DNA of 64,000 bases from Chitinophagaceae bacterium (GCA_019752045.1 JAIEMP010000003.1:310001-374000), one strand, 5' to 3'. Numbered from the stretch's first letter, positions 43,576 through 54,009 are shown. The notes: a model not told the origin generated them from the sequence alone. A program made the numbers and translations.

Positions 43576-43792
43576 TCAATAGACTTTTTGCAGATTTGAG
43601 TTTTACTTCACCTTTATCTGCTTTTTGTGCTTGCTTATATGATTCAATAAATTCCTTTGCCTGTTTTTTCTTTTTCGGCGACCAGGCAATATCCGGCTCA
43701 GCAACAACAGAAATGAGGTCAAGATCAACTAAACCTTCAATGAGTTTCTTTGCTTTTTTATTCTTGAGCCTTATAGTAAGAACAGTTCCCAT
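43565..43792 (-). CDS. Putative antitoxin of a type II TA pair
   Basis: A 75-residue protein (TIRLKNKKAKKLIEGLVDLDLI then a Lys-rich helix WSPKKKKQAKEFIESYKQAQ). Small size, charge, and an 11-bp overlap with the downstream RelE/ParE-type frame indicate an antitoxin, though the family is not obvious. A -7 candidate TATTTTTG lies on the minus strand at 43813-43806, about 14 nt before the ATG. Confidence 0.6.
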   Translation of the reverse strand: MGTVLTIRLKNKKAKKLIEGLVDLDLISVVAEPDIAWSPKKKKQAKEFIESYKQAQKADKGEVKLKSAKSLLNEL

Positions 43793-43902
43793 TCACAAAT
43801 TTTTACAAAAATACAATTTGGTTTTAAAACGCCTCATTACTTAACTTTGAACTAGAAAGTTGCATAAACAACTATTTAACGATTCAACTCAAAAAAAAAT
43901 CT

Positions 43903-45081
43903 ATGCAGGAAGCATATATCGTTGCCGGTTACCGCACCGCAGTAGGCAAATCAAAACGTGGTGGTTTTCGTTTTACACGTCCCGATGATCTGGCCATTGA
44001 TGTCATCAAAGGTTTGCTGGCATCTGTGCCGCAATTAGATGTGAAGTTGGTAGATGATGTAATTGTGGGAAATGCTGTACCCGAAGCAGAACAAGGATTA
44101 CAGGTGGGCCGTATCATTGCTGCCAAAGCGGTTGGTTTTCATGCACCGGGTATGACGGTGAACCGTTATTGCGCCAGTGGTTTAGAAACCATTGCCATTG
44201 CCACGGCCAAAATAAGAATGGGCATGGCTGAATGTATTGTTGCCGGCGGAACCGAAAGCATGAGCATGGTACCAACAGCAGGTTGGAAAACTGTACCTGC
44301 ATATTCCATTGCCAAAGATGAACCCGATTATTATTTGAGCATGGGATTAACCGCAGAGGCTGTAGCAAAAGAATACAATGTAAATCGTGAAGACCAGGAT
44401 CTGTTTGCTTATAACTCTCACATGAAAGCAAAGGCTGCCATTGAGAACGGATATTTTAAACCGGGTATTCTTCCGATTAATGTAGAAGAAGTGTATCTCG
44501 ATGCAAAAGGAAAACGACAGATAAAAAATTATGTGATTGATACAGATGAAGGTGTGCGTGCCGATACCAATACCGATTCATTGGCAAAATTGAAACCTGC
44601 TTTTGCTGTGAATGGAACAGTGACTGCCGGTAATTCTTCACAAACAAGTGATGGTGCTGCATTTGTTTTGGTGATGAGTGAACGTTTGGTGAGTCAGTTA
44701 GGATTAAAGCCCATTGCACGTTTGGTGAATTGTGTATCAGCAGGTGTGCATCCACGCATCATGGGTATTGGTCCTGTTGAAGCAGTGCCTAAAGTGTTGA
44801 AGCAAGCGAATATGAATCTGAACGATATTGATCTGTTTGAATTAAACGAAGCATTTGCTTCTCAGGCGCTGGCGGTTATTCGCACTCTTCATCTCAATCC
44901 CGATATTGTGAATATTAATGGAGGGGCAATTGCATTGGGTCATCCGCTCGGTTGCACAGGAGCAAAGCTCACTATCCAGATCACCAATGATATGAAACGA
45001 TTGAACAAGAAGTACGGCATTGTTACTGCATGTGTTGGTGGCGGACAGGGTATTGCAGGCATTATTGAAAATATTACGTAG
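43903..45081 (+). CDS. Acetyl-CoA C-acyltransferase (thiolase)
   Basis: A 392-residue thiolase for the last step of fatty-acid beta-oxidation or for acetoacetyl-CoA metabolism. The nucleophilic Cys lies in VNRYCASGLETI (about residue 90), the catalytic His in GHPLGCTGAK and the second Cys in TACVGGGQG. No partner FadB gene is adjacent; it forms its own unit with a terminator. Confidence 0.92.
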   Translation: MQEAYIVAGYRTAVGKSKRGGFRFTRPDDLAIDVIKGLLASVPQLDVKLVDDVIVGNAVPEAEQGLQVGRIIAAKAVGFHAPGMTVNRYCASGLETIAIATAKIRMGMAECIVAGGTESMSMVPTAGWKTVPAYSIAKDEPDYYLSMGLTAEAVAKEYNVNREDQDLFAYNSHMKAKAAIENGYFKPGILPINVEEVYLDAKGKRQIKNYVIDTDEGVRADTNTDSLAKLKPAFAVNGTVTAGNSSQTSDGAAFVLVMSERLVSQLGLKPIARLVNCVSAGVHPRIMGIGPVEAVPKVLKQANMNLNDIDLFELNEAFASQALAVIRTLHLNPDIVNINGGAIALGHPLGCTGAKLTIQITNDMKRLNKKYGIVTACVGGGQGIAGIIENIT

Positions 45082-45102
45082 AAAGTCTTCGATCAATAAA
45101 AG

Positions 45103-45131
45103 AAAAGGGTGGTAATTAACCACCCTTTTTT
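45103..45131 (+). terminator. Intrinsic terminator
   Basis: AAAAGGGTGGT, 5-nt loop, ACCACCCTTTT plus further T, 21 nt after the thiolase stop. Confidence 0.85.
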
Positions 45132-45260
45132 GCGTAATTACCATTTATACAGCGTTTTTGTACAATTTAAGCTCTCAATTTATGAGGATGGAAGTTAAAC
45201 TTTCAGTATTTTTAAGATCAAACAACCGTATCTTCTATCAACCCTTAAACCAAACCAGTT

Positions 45261-46940
45261 ATGGATCGCAGAGAATTTCTCACTGCGGGTAAAAAAGTCA
45301 AACCTGCTTTAACGTCCAAGCCAAAGTCCGGTTCAAGAACTGCTACAGGCATTTCTCCTTATAATGGTCCATGGACCAAAAATGAAGTTGTGCATTTGCT
45401 CAAGCGTACAATGTTTGGTGCAAAAACTGATGATGTTTTTTACTTTATGGGTAAAACCATGGGAGAGGCAGTAGATGAATTATTAAATCCAACTGCTGCA
45501 TTTCCTTCACCACCTGTAAAAGAATATGATGTCAGTGGAGCTGCTGCACCTGATAATGATGTGGCAACAGGATCTACTTGGGTAAACAGTATTAATAATG
45601 ATGGCACCATTCAAAGCCGCAGAAGAGCATCCTTAAAAAAATGGTGGACAGGAACTATGATAAACCAAGACAGAAGCATTCGTGAAAAAATGTTGCTGTT
45701 CTGGCACAATCATTTTGCAACAGAAACAGTTGATGTTGGCAATGCCAATTTATTGTACAAACATGTAAATCTGTTACGCACATTTGCTTTAGGTAATTTT
45801 AAACAACTGGTGAGAGATATTACATTAGATCCTGCCATGCTTGTTTATCTCAACGGCAGGTTTAATACAGCCGTTGCACCCGATGAAAATTATTCCCGTG
45901 AATTACAAGAGCTGTTTACATTAGGAAAAGAAAATAATCCCAACTACACAGAGAATGATGTAAAAGCTGCAGCAAGGGTATTAACAGGATGGCAAATCAA
46001 TACAGGAATCAACAGCTTCCCCTCTTACTTTACTTCTTCAAGACACGATACAGCCAATAAACAGTTTTCTGCTTTTTATAACAACACGGTTATTACAGGA
46101 AGAACAGGTGCAACAGCCGGTGATCTTGAATTAACAGATCTGCTCAATTTAATTTTCAGTAAAAATGTGGAGGTGTCTCGGTTTATTGCAAAAAAAATCT
46201 ACCGCTTTTTTGTGTATGCCGAAATAGATGCAGCAACAGAAGCAAATGTAATAGAACCAATGGCACTGGAATTAAGAACAGGCAACTGGGAAATAAAACC
46301 AGTATTGTCGTTGCTGTTTAAAAGCGAACATTTTTTTGATACACTCAATCAGGGAGCTCAGATAAAATCTCCATTAGATCATATCATTCCAATTTGCAGA
46401 GAATGGAATATTGTATTCCCCAACCCGGTTACTGAATATGCAGATGCATATGGCATGTGGAATTATATAATGTCTGTGGCTGCCAATGCACAACAGAATA
46501 TTGGTGACCCTCCCAGTGTTGCGGGTTGGCCTGCATACTACCAGGTGCCGCAGTTTTATGAGTTATGGGTAAACACAGATACCTTACCCAAACGCAATCA
46601 GTTTAGTGATGTAATGATTGGAAACGGATACTCCAGAAACGGAAAGAAAATTGTGATTGATGCTGTAGAGTTTACAAAAACATTGCCCAACCCCAGTGAC
46701 CCTAATCAGTTAATTGTTGATGTGCTGGATATTATTTTTCAAATGCCCTTGCTGCAGGCATCGAGAGATCAGTTGAAAAAAGATTTTTTACTCTCGGGTC
46801 AGGATCAGGATTATTACTGGACCAATGCATGGCAGGCTTATCTCGCCAATCCATCCACCGCCAACTTTAATATTGTTAATCCGAGATTACGTGGTTTGTA
46901 TAAATATTTTATGAACCTCGCAGAATATCAGCTTGCTTAA
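45261..46940 (+). CDS. DUF1800 domain-containing protein
   Basis: A 559-residue protein with DUF1800 motifs: GPWTKNEVVHLLKRTMFGA at the start, REKMLLFWHNHFATE, NYSRELQELFTLG and GWQIN. It is almost always encoded with a DUF1501 gene, as here (36 nt gap). The function is undefined. The N-terminus MDRREFLTAGKK resembles a twin-arginine start but lacks a clear hydrophobic core. Confidence 0.88.
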   Translation: MDRREFLTAGKKVKPALTSKPKSGSRTATGISPYNGPWTKNEVVHLLKRTMFGAKTDDVFYFMGKTMGEAVDELLNPTAAFPSPPVKEYDVSGAAAPDNDVATGSTWVNSINNDGTIQSRRRASLKKWWTGTMINQDRSIREKMLLFWHNHFATETVDVGNANLLYKHVNLLRTFALGNFKQLVRDITLDPAMLVYLNGRFNTAVAPDENYSRELQELFTLGKENNPNYTENDVKAAARVLTGWQINTGINSFPSYFTSSRHDTANKQFSAFYNNTVITGRTGATAGDLELTDLLNLIFSKNVEVSRFIAKKIYRFFVYAEIDAATEANVIEPMALELRTGNWEIKPVLSLLFKSEHFFDTLNQGAQIKSPLDHIIPICREWNIVFPNPVTEYADAYGMWNYIMSVAANAQQNIGDPPSVAGWPAYYQVPQFYELWVNTDTLPKRNQFSDVMIGNGYSRNGKKIVIDAVEFTKTLPNPSDPNQLIVDVLDIIFQMPLLQASRDQLKKDFLLSGQDQDYYWTNAWQAYLANPSTANFNIVNPRLRGLYKYFMNLAEYQLA

Positions 46941-46976
46941 TCTGATGCAACTGATCATCACTAAACGATTATCATT

Positions 46977-48557
46977 ATGAAACGCAGACAATTTCTCCAA
47001 AATACAATTCCCGCTGCCATTCTTCCTTCATTGGTTGATGGCTTTTCTGTAAAAGTGCTGGGCGATAATCCCATCATGTCGGCAATGCTCAACAGCTATA
47101 TTGAAACCGATCGTGCAATGGTCATCATTCAACTCAATGGTGGTAATGATGGATTAAATATGGTAATTCCATTAGATCAGTACTCCAATTATTTTAATGC
47201 CAGAACCAATATTGTCATTGCACAAAACAGAGTGCTGCCATTAGCAGGAACCAATGCAGTGGGATTGCATCCATCCATGACCGGACTTCAATCGCTTTAT
47301 AATGATGGTAAAATGCGGTTGGTGCAGGCGGTAGGATATCCAAACCCCAACTTCTCACATTTCCGTGCTACTGATATCTGGATGAGTGCTTCCAACAGTA
47401 ACCAGGAGTTAACAACAGGCTGGGGTGGGCGTTATCTCAGCGATCAATATCCCAATTATCCGGTCGGTTATCCTAATACCAGCATGCCCGATCCATTAGG
47501 AATACAAATTGGATCTACCACTTCCTTAACTTTTCAGGGGCCCAGTGTAAATATGGGTATCAGTATTACAAGTGCTACTAATTTTTACAACCTCATTAAT
47601 GGTATTCAGGATCCTGCACCCAACACACCTGCAGGTGATGCGTTGAAATATGTGCGTCTTGTTGCACAACAATCCAATCAATATGCAACACGTATTGTTG
47701 CTGCAGCTAATGCTGTTCCAACACAAGGCACATATCCAACCAATAATACACTGGCCGATCAGTTAAAGATTGTTGCCCGTTTATTAAAAGGCGGATTAAA
47801 AACAAGAGTGTACATGGTGAGCATGGGTGGTTTTGATACACATTCATTGCAAACAAATACAGATACTTCAACTGGTACACATGCTACTTTAATGCAACGT
47901 TTAAGTGATGCCATTAAAGCATTTCAGGATGATCTGCAGGGATTAGGTGTAGCTGATCGTGTAATGGGTATGACGTTTTCTGAGTTTGGCCGCAGAGTAA
48001 AATCAAACGCAAGTGTAGGAACAGATCATGGAGCAGCAGCACCTTTATTTGTATTTGGAAATAAAGTAAACCCCGGCATTACAGGTGTTAACCCAACCAT
48101 ACCTGCCAATGCAACGGTAAATGATAATATTCCCATGCAATACGATTTCAGAAGCGTGTATGCTACACTTTTACAAAACTGGTTTTGTGTGGATAATACA
48201 ACCTTGCAAACCATCATGCTGCAAAACTTTCAGCAGTTAGGATTGTGTGCAAACGGAACTTGCCTTGATCCAACGGGAGTACCTAATATTAACAACTCAG
48301 GTATTTCGCTTATATCAAATTATCCCAATCCGTTTACAGAATCTACCACCATTAGTTTTACCACACAGGGCGGTCATACACTTGTGCAGGTGATTGATGC
48401 ATTAGGCAGGGTGATCAAAACTCCTGTTGATCGTGATTACACACAAGGCAACTACCGCATCAACTTTGAATCTTATGGTATGCCAACCGGAGTTTACTAC
48501 CTGCGTTTCCAAAACGGAAGTACCCAACAGGTGAAGCCGATGTTGAAAGTGCGGTAA
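46977..48557 (+). CDS. DUF1501 domain-containing protein with T9SS sorting domain
   Basis: A 526-residue protein. The start KRRQFLQNTIPAAILPSLV resembles a Tat signal. The DUF1501 body (sulfatase/alkaline-phosphatase-like fold) has VIIQLNGGNDGLNMVIPL, HPSMTGLQSLY, MVSMGGFDTHSLQ, FSEFGRRVKSN and GTDHGAAAPLFVFG. A T9SS sorting domain ends it (SNYPNPFTESTTISF ... PTGVYYLRFQ), so it is exported to the surface. The pair with DUF1800 and the following TonB receptor suggests a surface uptake or processing unit. Confidence 0.9.
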   Translation: MKRRQFLQNTIPAAILPSLVDGFSVKVLGDNPIMSAMLNSYIETDRAMVIIQLNGGNDGLNMVIPLDQYSNYFNARTNIVIAQNRVLPLAGTNAVGLHPSMTGLQSLYNDGKMRLVQAVGYPNPNFSHFRATDIWMSASNSNQELTTGWGGRYLSDQYPNYPVGYPNTSMPDPLGIQIGSTTSLTFQGPSVNMGISITSATNFYNLINGIQDPAPNTPAGDALKYVRLVAQQSNQYATRIVAAANAVPTQGTYPTNNTLADQLKIVARLLKGGLKTRVYMVSMGGFDTHSLQTNTDTSTGTHATLMQRLSDAIKAFQDDLQGLGVADRVMGMTFSEFGRRVKSNASVGTDHGAAAPLFVFGNKVNPGITGVNPTIPANATVNDNIPMQYDFRSVYATLLQNWFCVDNTTLQTIMLQNFQQLGLCANGTCLDPTGVPNINNSGISLISNYPNPFTESTTISFTTQGGHTLVQVIDALGRVIKTPVDRDYTQGNYRINFESYGMPTGVYYLRFQNGSTQQVKPMLKVR

Positions 48558-48575
48558 ACTTTATCAAAATTTTTT

Positions 48576-48606
48576 TTTGGAGGAACAATGCTTGTTTTTA
48601 TATTTG
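48576..48606 (+). promoter_or_regulatory. Bacteroidota promoter of TonB receptor
   Basis: TTTG at 48576-48579, 19-nt spacer, TATATTTG at 48599-48606: an exact consensus match about 25 nt before the ATG at 48631. Confidence 0.65.
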
Positions 48607-48630
48607 CAACGTTGTTTCAAAAAAATAAGC

Positions 48631-51018
48631 ATGAAGAAGTATATACTTTTCGCTCTGGTTTTTATTTCTGTGTACCATAGTAATGGTCAAACTAAAACAT
48701 CTTCTTTTAAAGGGATTGTTCTCAACAGTCTTAATAAAGAAGCATTAGCCGGAGCATCCATTTATATACCAGATTTGCGTAGAGGAACGATGACTGATGA
48801 AAATGGTCGCTTTATATTGAAAGATATTCCACAAGGCAATCATCTGGTAGAATTCTCTTACAGTGGTTTCAGCAGTTTGGTTGAAACAATTTTGATCACC
48901 GGTGAAAAGGAGCAGGAGTTTCAATTAAAACCAACCATTGCAGAAAATGACGAAGTGGTGGTAACAGGAGTATCAACAGCAACCTCATTAAAGAAAATGA
49001 CCACTCCTGTTGTAGTGATGCGGAAGCAGGAATTATTACAAACAGGTTCATCCAACATTATTGAAGCATTAACAAAGAAGCCCGGTGTAAATCAAATGGG
49101 CACAGGCCCGGCTGTGAGTAAACCGGTTATCCGTGGGCTAGGATATAACAGGGTAGTGGTGATCAATGATGGATTAAGACAGGAAGGTCAGCAATGGGGC
49201 GATGAACATGGAATTGAAATAGATGAATACAGTATTCAGAAAGCAGAAATTTTAAAAGGTCCTGCATCACTCATGTATGGCTCCGATGCCATTGCAGGTG
49301 TCATTAACTTTATTACCAATGCACCCATAACGGAAGGAAACATCAAAGCCAATCTGTTCAGTAATTATCAAACCAATAACCGGCAGCGTGGATTGTTTGC
49401 AAATGTTGCCGGCAATAAAAACGGATTTTCCTTTAATGCTTACGGATCATTTAAAGCAGCAGGTGATTATCAGAATCGATATGATGGTCATGTATTCAAT
49501 TCCAAATTCAATGAAAAAAATGCAGGTGGTTTTATTGGGTTAAATAAAAAATGGGGCTACAGTCATCTTGTGTTCAGCACGTTTAATCAACGGCTTGGTT
49601 TGGTTGAAGGTGAAAGAGACAGTAATGGGAAATTTATAAAGTTTGGCGGCACAGGTTTAGAAACAGTTGCAACAGATGCAGACTTCAGATCAACCAACCC
49701 GCTGATTCCATATCAACATATTGTGCATGAGAAGCTGGTAAGTGATAACAGTTTTTTTATGAGAGGTGGAAAATTGAATTTGAATATTGGTGTACAACGT
49801 AACCAACGGATGGAGTTTGGAAATGCAGAGGCACCCGAGGAAAAAGAATTGTATTTCGATTTAAAAACGATCAACTACACGGCACAGTATCATTTAAATG
49901 CTTTACACGATTGGAAACTGTCATTTGGTTTTAGTGGTATGAACCAGGGTAACAGCAACAAAGGAGAAGAAGCAATTATTCCAGACTATTCCTTAAATGA
50001 TGCAGGTGTGTTTGTATTTGCGCAAAAGAAAATTAAGCAGCTGAACCTGAGTGGAGGAATACGTTTTGATAACAGAAATGTTGCAGGGCAGGAGCTGAAA
50101 GATGGAACCGATATAAAGTTTGAATCTTTTAAACGCAACTATGCAAATGTATCAGCCAGTGCAGGTCTTACCTATGAATTTCCAAAAGCTGTATTGCTGC
50201 GTTTCAATCTGGCAAGGGGTTTCAGGGCACCCAATATGGCAGAGCTCAGCAGTAATGGTGCACATGAAGGAACCAATCGGTACGAAGTGGGCAATAAAGA
50301 TCTCAAATCAGAAACCAGTTTTCAGGTAGATGCAGGAATTGAATTAAACACCGAACATATTTCACTGGCAGCATCGTTTTTTAACAATGCCATCAATAAT
50401 TATATCTTTTTTGAGAAAGTACCCGCTTTAAACGGAGCTGATTCAATTATTACAGTTGATGGCGATGATTTTTATCTCTTCCGTTTTGTACAGCAGAATG
50501 CAAATTTATATGGAATGGAACTCTCGGTTGATATTCATCCGCATCCATTGGATTGGCTTCATATTGAAAATTCATTTTCATTTGTGCGTGGATTGCTTAG
50601 CAAACCAATTGAAGGGAACAGGAATATTCCGTTTATCCCGGCAGCCCGTTTGGTAAGTGAGTTACGGTTCGATTTGTTTCAACAGCAAAAAAGTGTTTTA
50701 CGCAATGCTTATTTCAAGGTGGAACTGGATCATAATTTTGCACAGCAACATGCATTCACATCATTTAATACGGAAACAACTACTGCAGCTTATACCTTGC
50801 TGAATGCAGGGCTTGGTACAGATATTTCAAGAAAAGGAAAAACGATTCTCAGCATTTATGTTGTGGCAGCAAACCTCACTGATCTTGCTTACCAGAATCA
50901 TTTAAACCGCTTGAAGTATACGGATGAAAACCCGGCAACAGGAAGGACAGGTGTATTTAACATGGGAAGGAATTTCAGTTTTAAATTAAACGTTCCGCTG
51001 GAGTTTTCCTGGAAATAA
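48631..51018 (+). CDS. TonB-dependent receptor
   Basis: A 795-residue outer-membrane receptor. The ATG at 48631 gives a signal peptide (MKKYILFALVFISVYHSNGQ). A carboxypeptidase-regulatory-like domain (about residues 22-105), a plug (LTKKPGVNQMGTGPAVSKPV ... RGLGYNRVVVINDGLRQEG ... EILKGPASLMYGSDAIAGV) and a barrel follow. The plug motif with GDEHGIEIDEYSI is of the type seen in receptors for metals or metal complexes, but the ligand is not certain. It has its own promoter. Confidence 0.85.
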   Translation: MKKYILFALVFISVYHSNGQTKTSSFKGIVLNSLNKEALAGASIYIPDLRRGTMTDENGRFILKDIPQGNHLVEFSYSGFSSLVETILITGEKEQEFQLKPTIAENDEVVVTGVSTATSLKKMTTPVVVMRKQELLQTGSSNIIEALTKKPGVNQMGTGPAVSKPVIRGLGYNRVVVINDGLRQEGQQWGDEHGIEIDEYSIQKAEILKGPASLMYGSDAIAGVINFITNAPITEGNIKANLFSNYQTNNRQRGLFANVAGNKNGFSFNAYGSFKAAGDYQNRYDGHVFNSKFNEKNAGGFIGLNKKWGYSHLVFSTFNQRLGLVEGERDSNGKFIKFGGTGLETVATDADFRSTNPLIPYQHIVHEKLVSDNSFFMRGGKLNLNIGVQRNQRMEFGNAEAPEEKELYFDLKTINYTAQYHLNALHDWKLSFGFSGMNQGNSNKGEEAIIPDYSLNDAGVFVFAQKKIKQLNLSGGIRFDNRNVAGQELKDGTDIKFESFKRNYANVSASAGLTYEFPKAVLLRFNLARGFRAPNMAELSSNGAHEGTNRYEVGNKDLKSETSFQVDAGIELNTEHISLAASFFNNAINNYIFFEKVPALNGADSIITVDGDDFYLFRFVQQNANLYGMELSVDIHPHPLDWLHIENSFSFVRGLLSKPIEGNRNIPFIPAARLVSELRFDLFQQQKSVLRNAYFKVELDHNFAQQHAFTSFNTETTTAAYTLLNAGLGTDISRKGKTILSIYVVAANLTDLAYQNHLNRLKYTDENPATGRTGVFNMGRNFSFKLNVPLEFSWK

Positions 51019-51183
51019 AATCAATGGCGGTATCAAGACAATTATTAGCAGGGAAGGCTGGAAGAAGAGAAGAAAAAATTATGTAATCTAATCACTCATC
51101 GCCTTATCCTCTATCCTGCAATTATTCCGGAATTGCTTTTGTACCTTTTTTATTTTTATTCTGATGATGTTGTAAATTGGATC

Positions 51184-51624
51184 ATGGAATTACCAATCAA
51201 TACGCCTGCTTTATTATTCCCTGCTATTACATTGCTCATGCTGGCATATACCAATCGTTTTTTGGCCTTGGCATCGTTGGTACGAAGATTACATGATGAG
51301 TATAACAAGCAGCAGCAGGATGCTTCTATCCATAAACAGATTCTTAACCTGCGTGCACGTATCAGTATGATCCGTAATATGCAGGCATTGGGTGTACTTA
51401 GTTTTCTGTTGTGTGTAATCTGTATGTATTTAATCTTTCGCAACTATGCAACTGCAGCAAACTGGGTTTTTGCATTCAGTTTACTCAGCCTGCTCGTATC
51501 ACTTATTTTTTCAATGATTGAAATTTTTCTCAGCACAAGAGCTATTGATGTGGTGTTAAGCGATATGGAACTGGGCAGTAAAAATATTTTTAAACAGATT
51601 CTGGATGATGATGATAAGAAATGA
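51184..51624 (+). CDS. DUF2721 domain-containing membrane protein
   Basis: A 146-residue protein with three hydrophobic helices (ALLFPAITLLMLAYTN; MQALGVLSFLLCVICMYLIF; WVFAFSLLSLLVSLIFSM) separated by the charged helix FLALASLVRRLHDEY ... ILNLRARISMIRNMQ, the DUF2721 pattern. The ATG at 51184 is preferred to a TTG upstream. No function known. Confidence 0.8.
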   Translation: MELPINTPALLFPAITLLMLAYTNRFLALASLVRRLHDEYNKQQQDASIHKQILNLRARISMIRNMQALGVLSFLLCVICMYLIFRNYATAANWVFAFSLLSLLVSLIFSMIEIFLSTRAIDVVLSDMELGSKNIFKQILDDDDKK

Positions 51625-51690
51625 GTGAGGAGTGATGAATAATGAGTAGAGGGCTTCAGTACTGATATCTGATCATTCATTACTCATATT
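51617..51690. repeat. Degenerate heptamer repeat (ATGAGTG / ATCATTC)
   Basis: ATGAGTG AGGAGTG ATGAATA ATGAGTA at the end of the DUF2721 gene and, facing them, ATCATTC ATTACTC. These are degenerate units of the pyrD heptamer, in an inverted arrangement between two convergent genes. Confidence 0.4.
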
Positions 51691-51691
51691 T

Positions 51692-52120
51692 TCAGTAATC
51701 AAATTTCTGCGGTTCGGTTGTATCATATTCATCAGTATAACTTACAAAAAAGTAGAGATAGATGGTGCGGCTTAAACGCATGATCCATGGCTGCAGAATA
51801 AGTAATAAAACTGAATTGATACCGAGCCACCAAAATACCCGATTGTCGTTAATGGAAATGCCAATCAATACCCACCATGCAATAAAAGTGGCAACTGAAA
51901 TCGCAACTGTTAACGCATAGCTTACATAGCCGGTGCCATACCAAAACCCAGGCTCCATATCGTATTGCTGTTTGCATACTTCACATGCATCATGCATATC
52001 AAATGTGTGCTTAAAGTTATAGGCACTGTAATCTTTAAAAAGTTTACCTCTTCTGCATCTTGGACAATGCATACTCAACATACTCCACAAATAATTTGGC
52101 CGGGGTTTAAGCGAACTCAT
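51692..52120 (-). CDS. DUF983 domain-containing membrane protein
   Basis: A 142-residue protein with an N-terminal zinc-ribbon-like part (CPRCRRGKLF ... CEVCKQQY), the segment MEPGFWYGTGYVSYALTV and two transmembrane helices, the DUF983 layout. A -7 candidate TACCTTTG at 52143-52136 on the minus strand favours the ATG at 52120 over 52138. Function unknown. Confidence 0.8.
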   Translation of the reverse strand: MSSLKPRPNYLWSMLSMHCPRCRRGKLFKDYSAYNFKHTFDMHDACEVCKQQYDMEPGFWYGTGYVSYALTVAISVATFIAWWVLIGISINDNRVFWWLGINSVLLLILQPWIMRLSRTIYLYFFVSYTDEYDTTEPQKFDY

Positions 52121-52200
52121 ACTGCACAATTTTTGCAAAGGTAAGTAATGCGTTTTCCGGTGCCGTGATTTCAGTTACCTATATAAACGCAGTTCTTTCT

Positions 52201-54009
52201 TTATGATTGAACAGCTGCAGCAACTTTCTTACGTTCACCAATCTGTTGGCGCCACATGGCGTAATACAACCCTTTTTCTTCAAGCAAGTTTAGATGCGAC
52301 CCTGTTTCAACCACATCGCCTCCTTCCAGTACATAAATACGGTCGGCATGCATAATGGTTGAAAGACGGTGTGCAATCAGGATAGTGATCTGGTTGCGTT
52401 CTGATGAAATATCCCGAATGGTTGAAGTAATCTCTTCTTCAGTAATTGAATCAAGCGAAGAAGTTGCTTCATCAAAGATGAGTAATCTTGGCTGGCGTAA
52501 TAATGCACGTGCAATGGACAAGCGTTGTTTTTCACCACCACTTAATTTTAAACCACCTTCACCGATCATGGTCTCCAATCCTTTTTCTGCTCTTGATAAT
52601 AAACGCTGACAGCTGGCTTTGTTCAACACATCTGTAAGCAACGCATCATCTGCAGTTGGATTTACAAACAATAAATTTTCTTTAATGGTGCCGCTGAACA
52701 ATTGTGTATCCTGCGTTACAAAACCAATCTGGTTGCGGAGGTCTTCAAAGTTGATGGAGTTTTCATCCATGCTGTTGTATAATATATTTCCCTGTTGAGG
52801 ACGGTACAAACCAACCAGTAATTTCATCAACGTTGTTTTGCCCGAACCTGATGGACCAACAAAGGCAACGGTTTCGCCCACTTTAACATCAAAGCTGATA
52901 TTGCTGATGGCATTTTGTCCTGCCGTTTGATGTTTAAACGTAACATCTTTAAACTGCAGCGATTCAATATTGCCAAGGTGCAATGGTTTGGCAGGTGTAG
53001 GCTCCGGTTTCTTTTCCATCAGCTTATGAAAATTGGTGATGCTTGCTTCTGCTTCACGATAAGAGAGAAGAATATTGCCGATTTCCTGTAAGGGCCCAAA
53101 TACAAAAAATGAAAAGATCTGCATGGTTACTAACTGACCCGCATCCATCTTTCCATTATAGATCACCCACATCAACATAAATAAAATGATTTGCCGCAAA
53201 GTATTTACAAATGTTCCCTGTACAAAACTGATGCTGCGGATGCGTTTTACTTTCGTTAACTCAAGCCCAAGAATTTTAAATGTATTTTTATTTAAGCGTG
53301 TTACTTCCTGTTCAGTTAAACCCAGACTTTTTACCAGTTCAATATTGCGGAGACTTTCTGTTGTAGCACCGGCCAGTTGTGTTGTTTGTGCTACAATTGT
53401 TTTTTGTACAGCTTTTACTTTTTTACTCAATGCATTAGAAATAATGATGAGTAAAATAATTCCACCAAAATAAATAAACGGTAAAGTCCAGTGAATAGAC
53501 GATGCGTAAAGAGAAACGATGACAATACCAATAATAACGGGGAACAGAATATTAATGAAAGCAGAAACAAATTTTTCTGTATCGGTTCTTACTTTGGTTA
53601 AGATCGAAAGTGTTTCACCACTGCGCTGATCTTCAAAATCCTGGTAAGGCAGTTTCATGGCATGCTGCAGTCCATCAGTAAATACTTTTGTGCCGAATTT
53701 TTGCGTGGTGAGGTTTTGAAAATAATCCTGAAAGGCTTTTGCAATACGGCTCACCATTGCAACTGATATAGACAAGGTTAACACATACAATACACCGGGT
53801 TCTTTCCAGCTGAAAGAATAAAAGAAACGGTCCCAGTCAAAGTTATGCGTTGGGGGTTTATTGATGCCCTGATGCTGATTAGCCAGATTGATCAGCTTAC
53901 CAAACAGGATAGGATCAATAAGTGAAAAACCGATATTGATGGCAGCCAGTGCCATGGTAAGTGCAATCAAACCTTTGTAAGGTGTGAGGTATTTTATTAG
54001 AAGCTTCAT
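52201..54009 (-). CDS. ABC exporter, fused permease-ATPase (MsbA/MDR-like)
   Basis: A 602-residue half-transporter. Six helices fill residues 1-320; the nucleotide-binding domain has Walker A (GPSGSGKTTLMKLL), signature LSGGEKQRLSIARALL and Walker B (LLIFDEATSSLD), with the H-loop in LIAHRLSTI. Likely exports lipid or drug as a homodimer. The ATG at 54009 (MKLLIKYLTPYKGLI) is preferred over 54042. Confidence 0.9.
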   Translation of the reverse strand: MKLLIKYLTPYKGLIALTMALAAINIGFSLIDPILFGKLINLANQHQGINKPPTHNFDWDRFFYSFSWKEPGVLYVLTLSISVAMVSRIAKAFQDYFQNLTTQKFGTKVFTDGLQHAMKLPYQDFEDQRSGETLSILTKVRTDTEKFVSAFINILFPVIIGIVIVSLYASSIHWTLPFIYFGGIILLIIISNALSKKVKAVQKTIVAQTTQLAGATTESLRNIELVKSLGLTEQEVTRLNKNTFKILGLELTKVKRIRSISFVQGTFVNTLRQIILFMLMWVIYNGKMDAGQLVTMQIFSFFVFGPLQEIGNILLSYREAEASITNFHKLMEKKPEPTPAKPLHLGNIESLQFKDVTFKHQTAGQNAISNISFDVKVGETVAFVGPSGSGKTTLMKLLVGLYRPQQGNILYNSMDENSINFEDLRNQIGFVTQDTQLFSGTIKENLLFVNPTADDALLTDVLNKASCQRLLSRAEKGLETMIGEGGLKLSGGEKQRLSIARALLRQPRLLIFDEATSSLDSITEEEITSTIRDISSERNQITILIAHRLSTIMHADRIYVLEGGDVVETGSHLNLLEEKGLYYAMWRQQIGERKKVAAAVQS

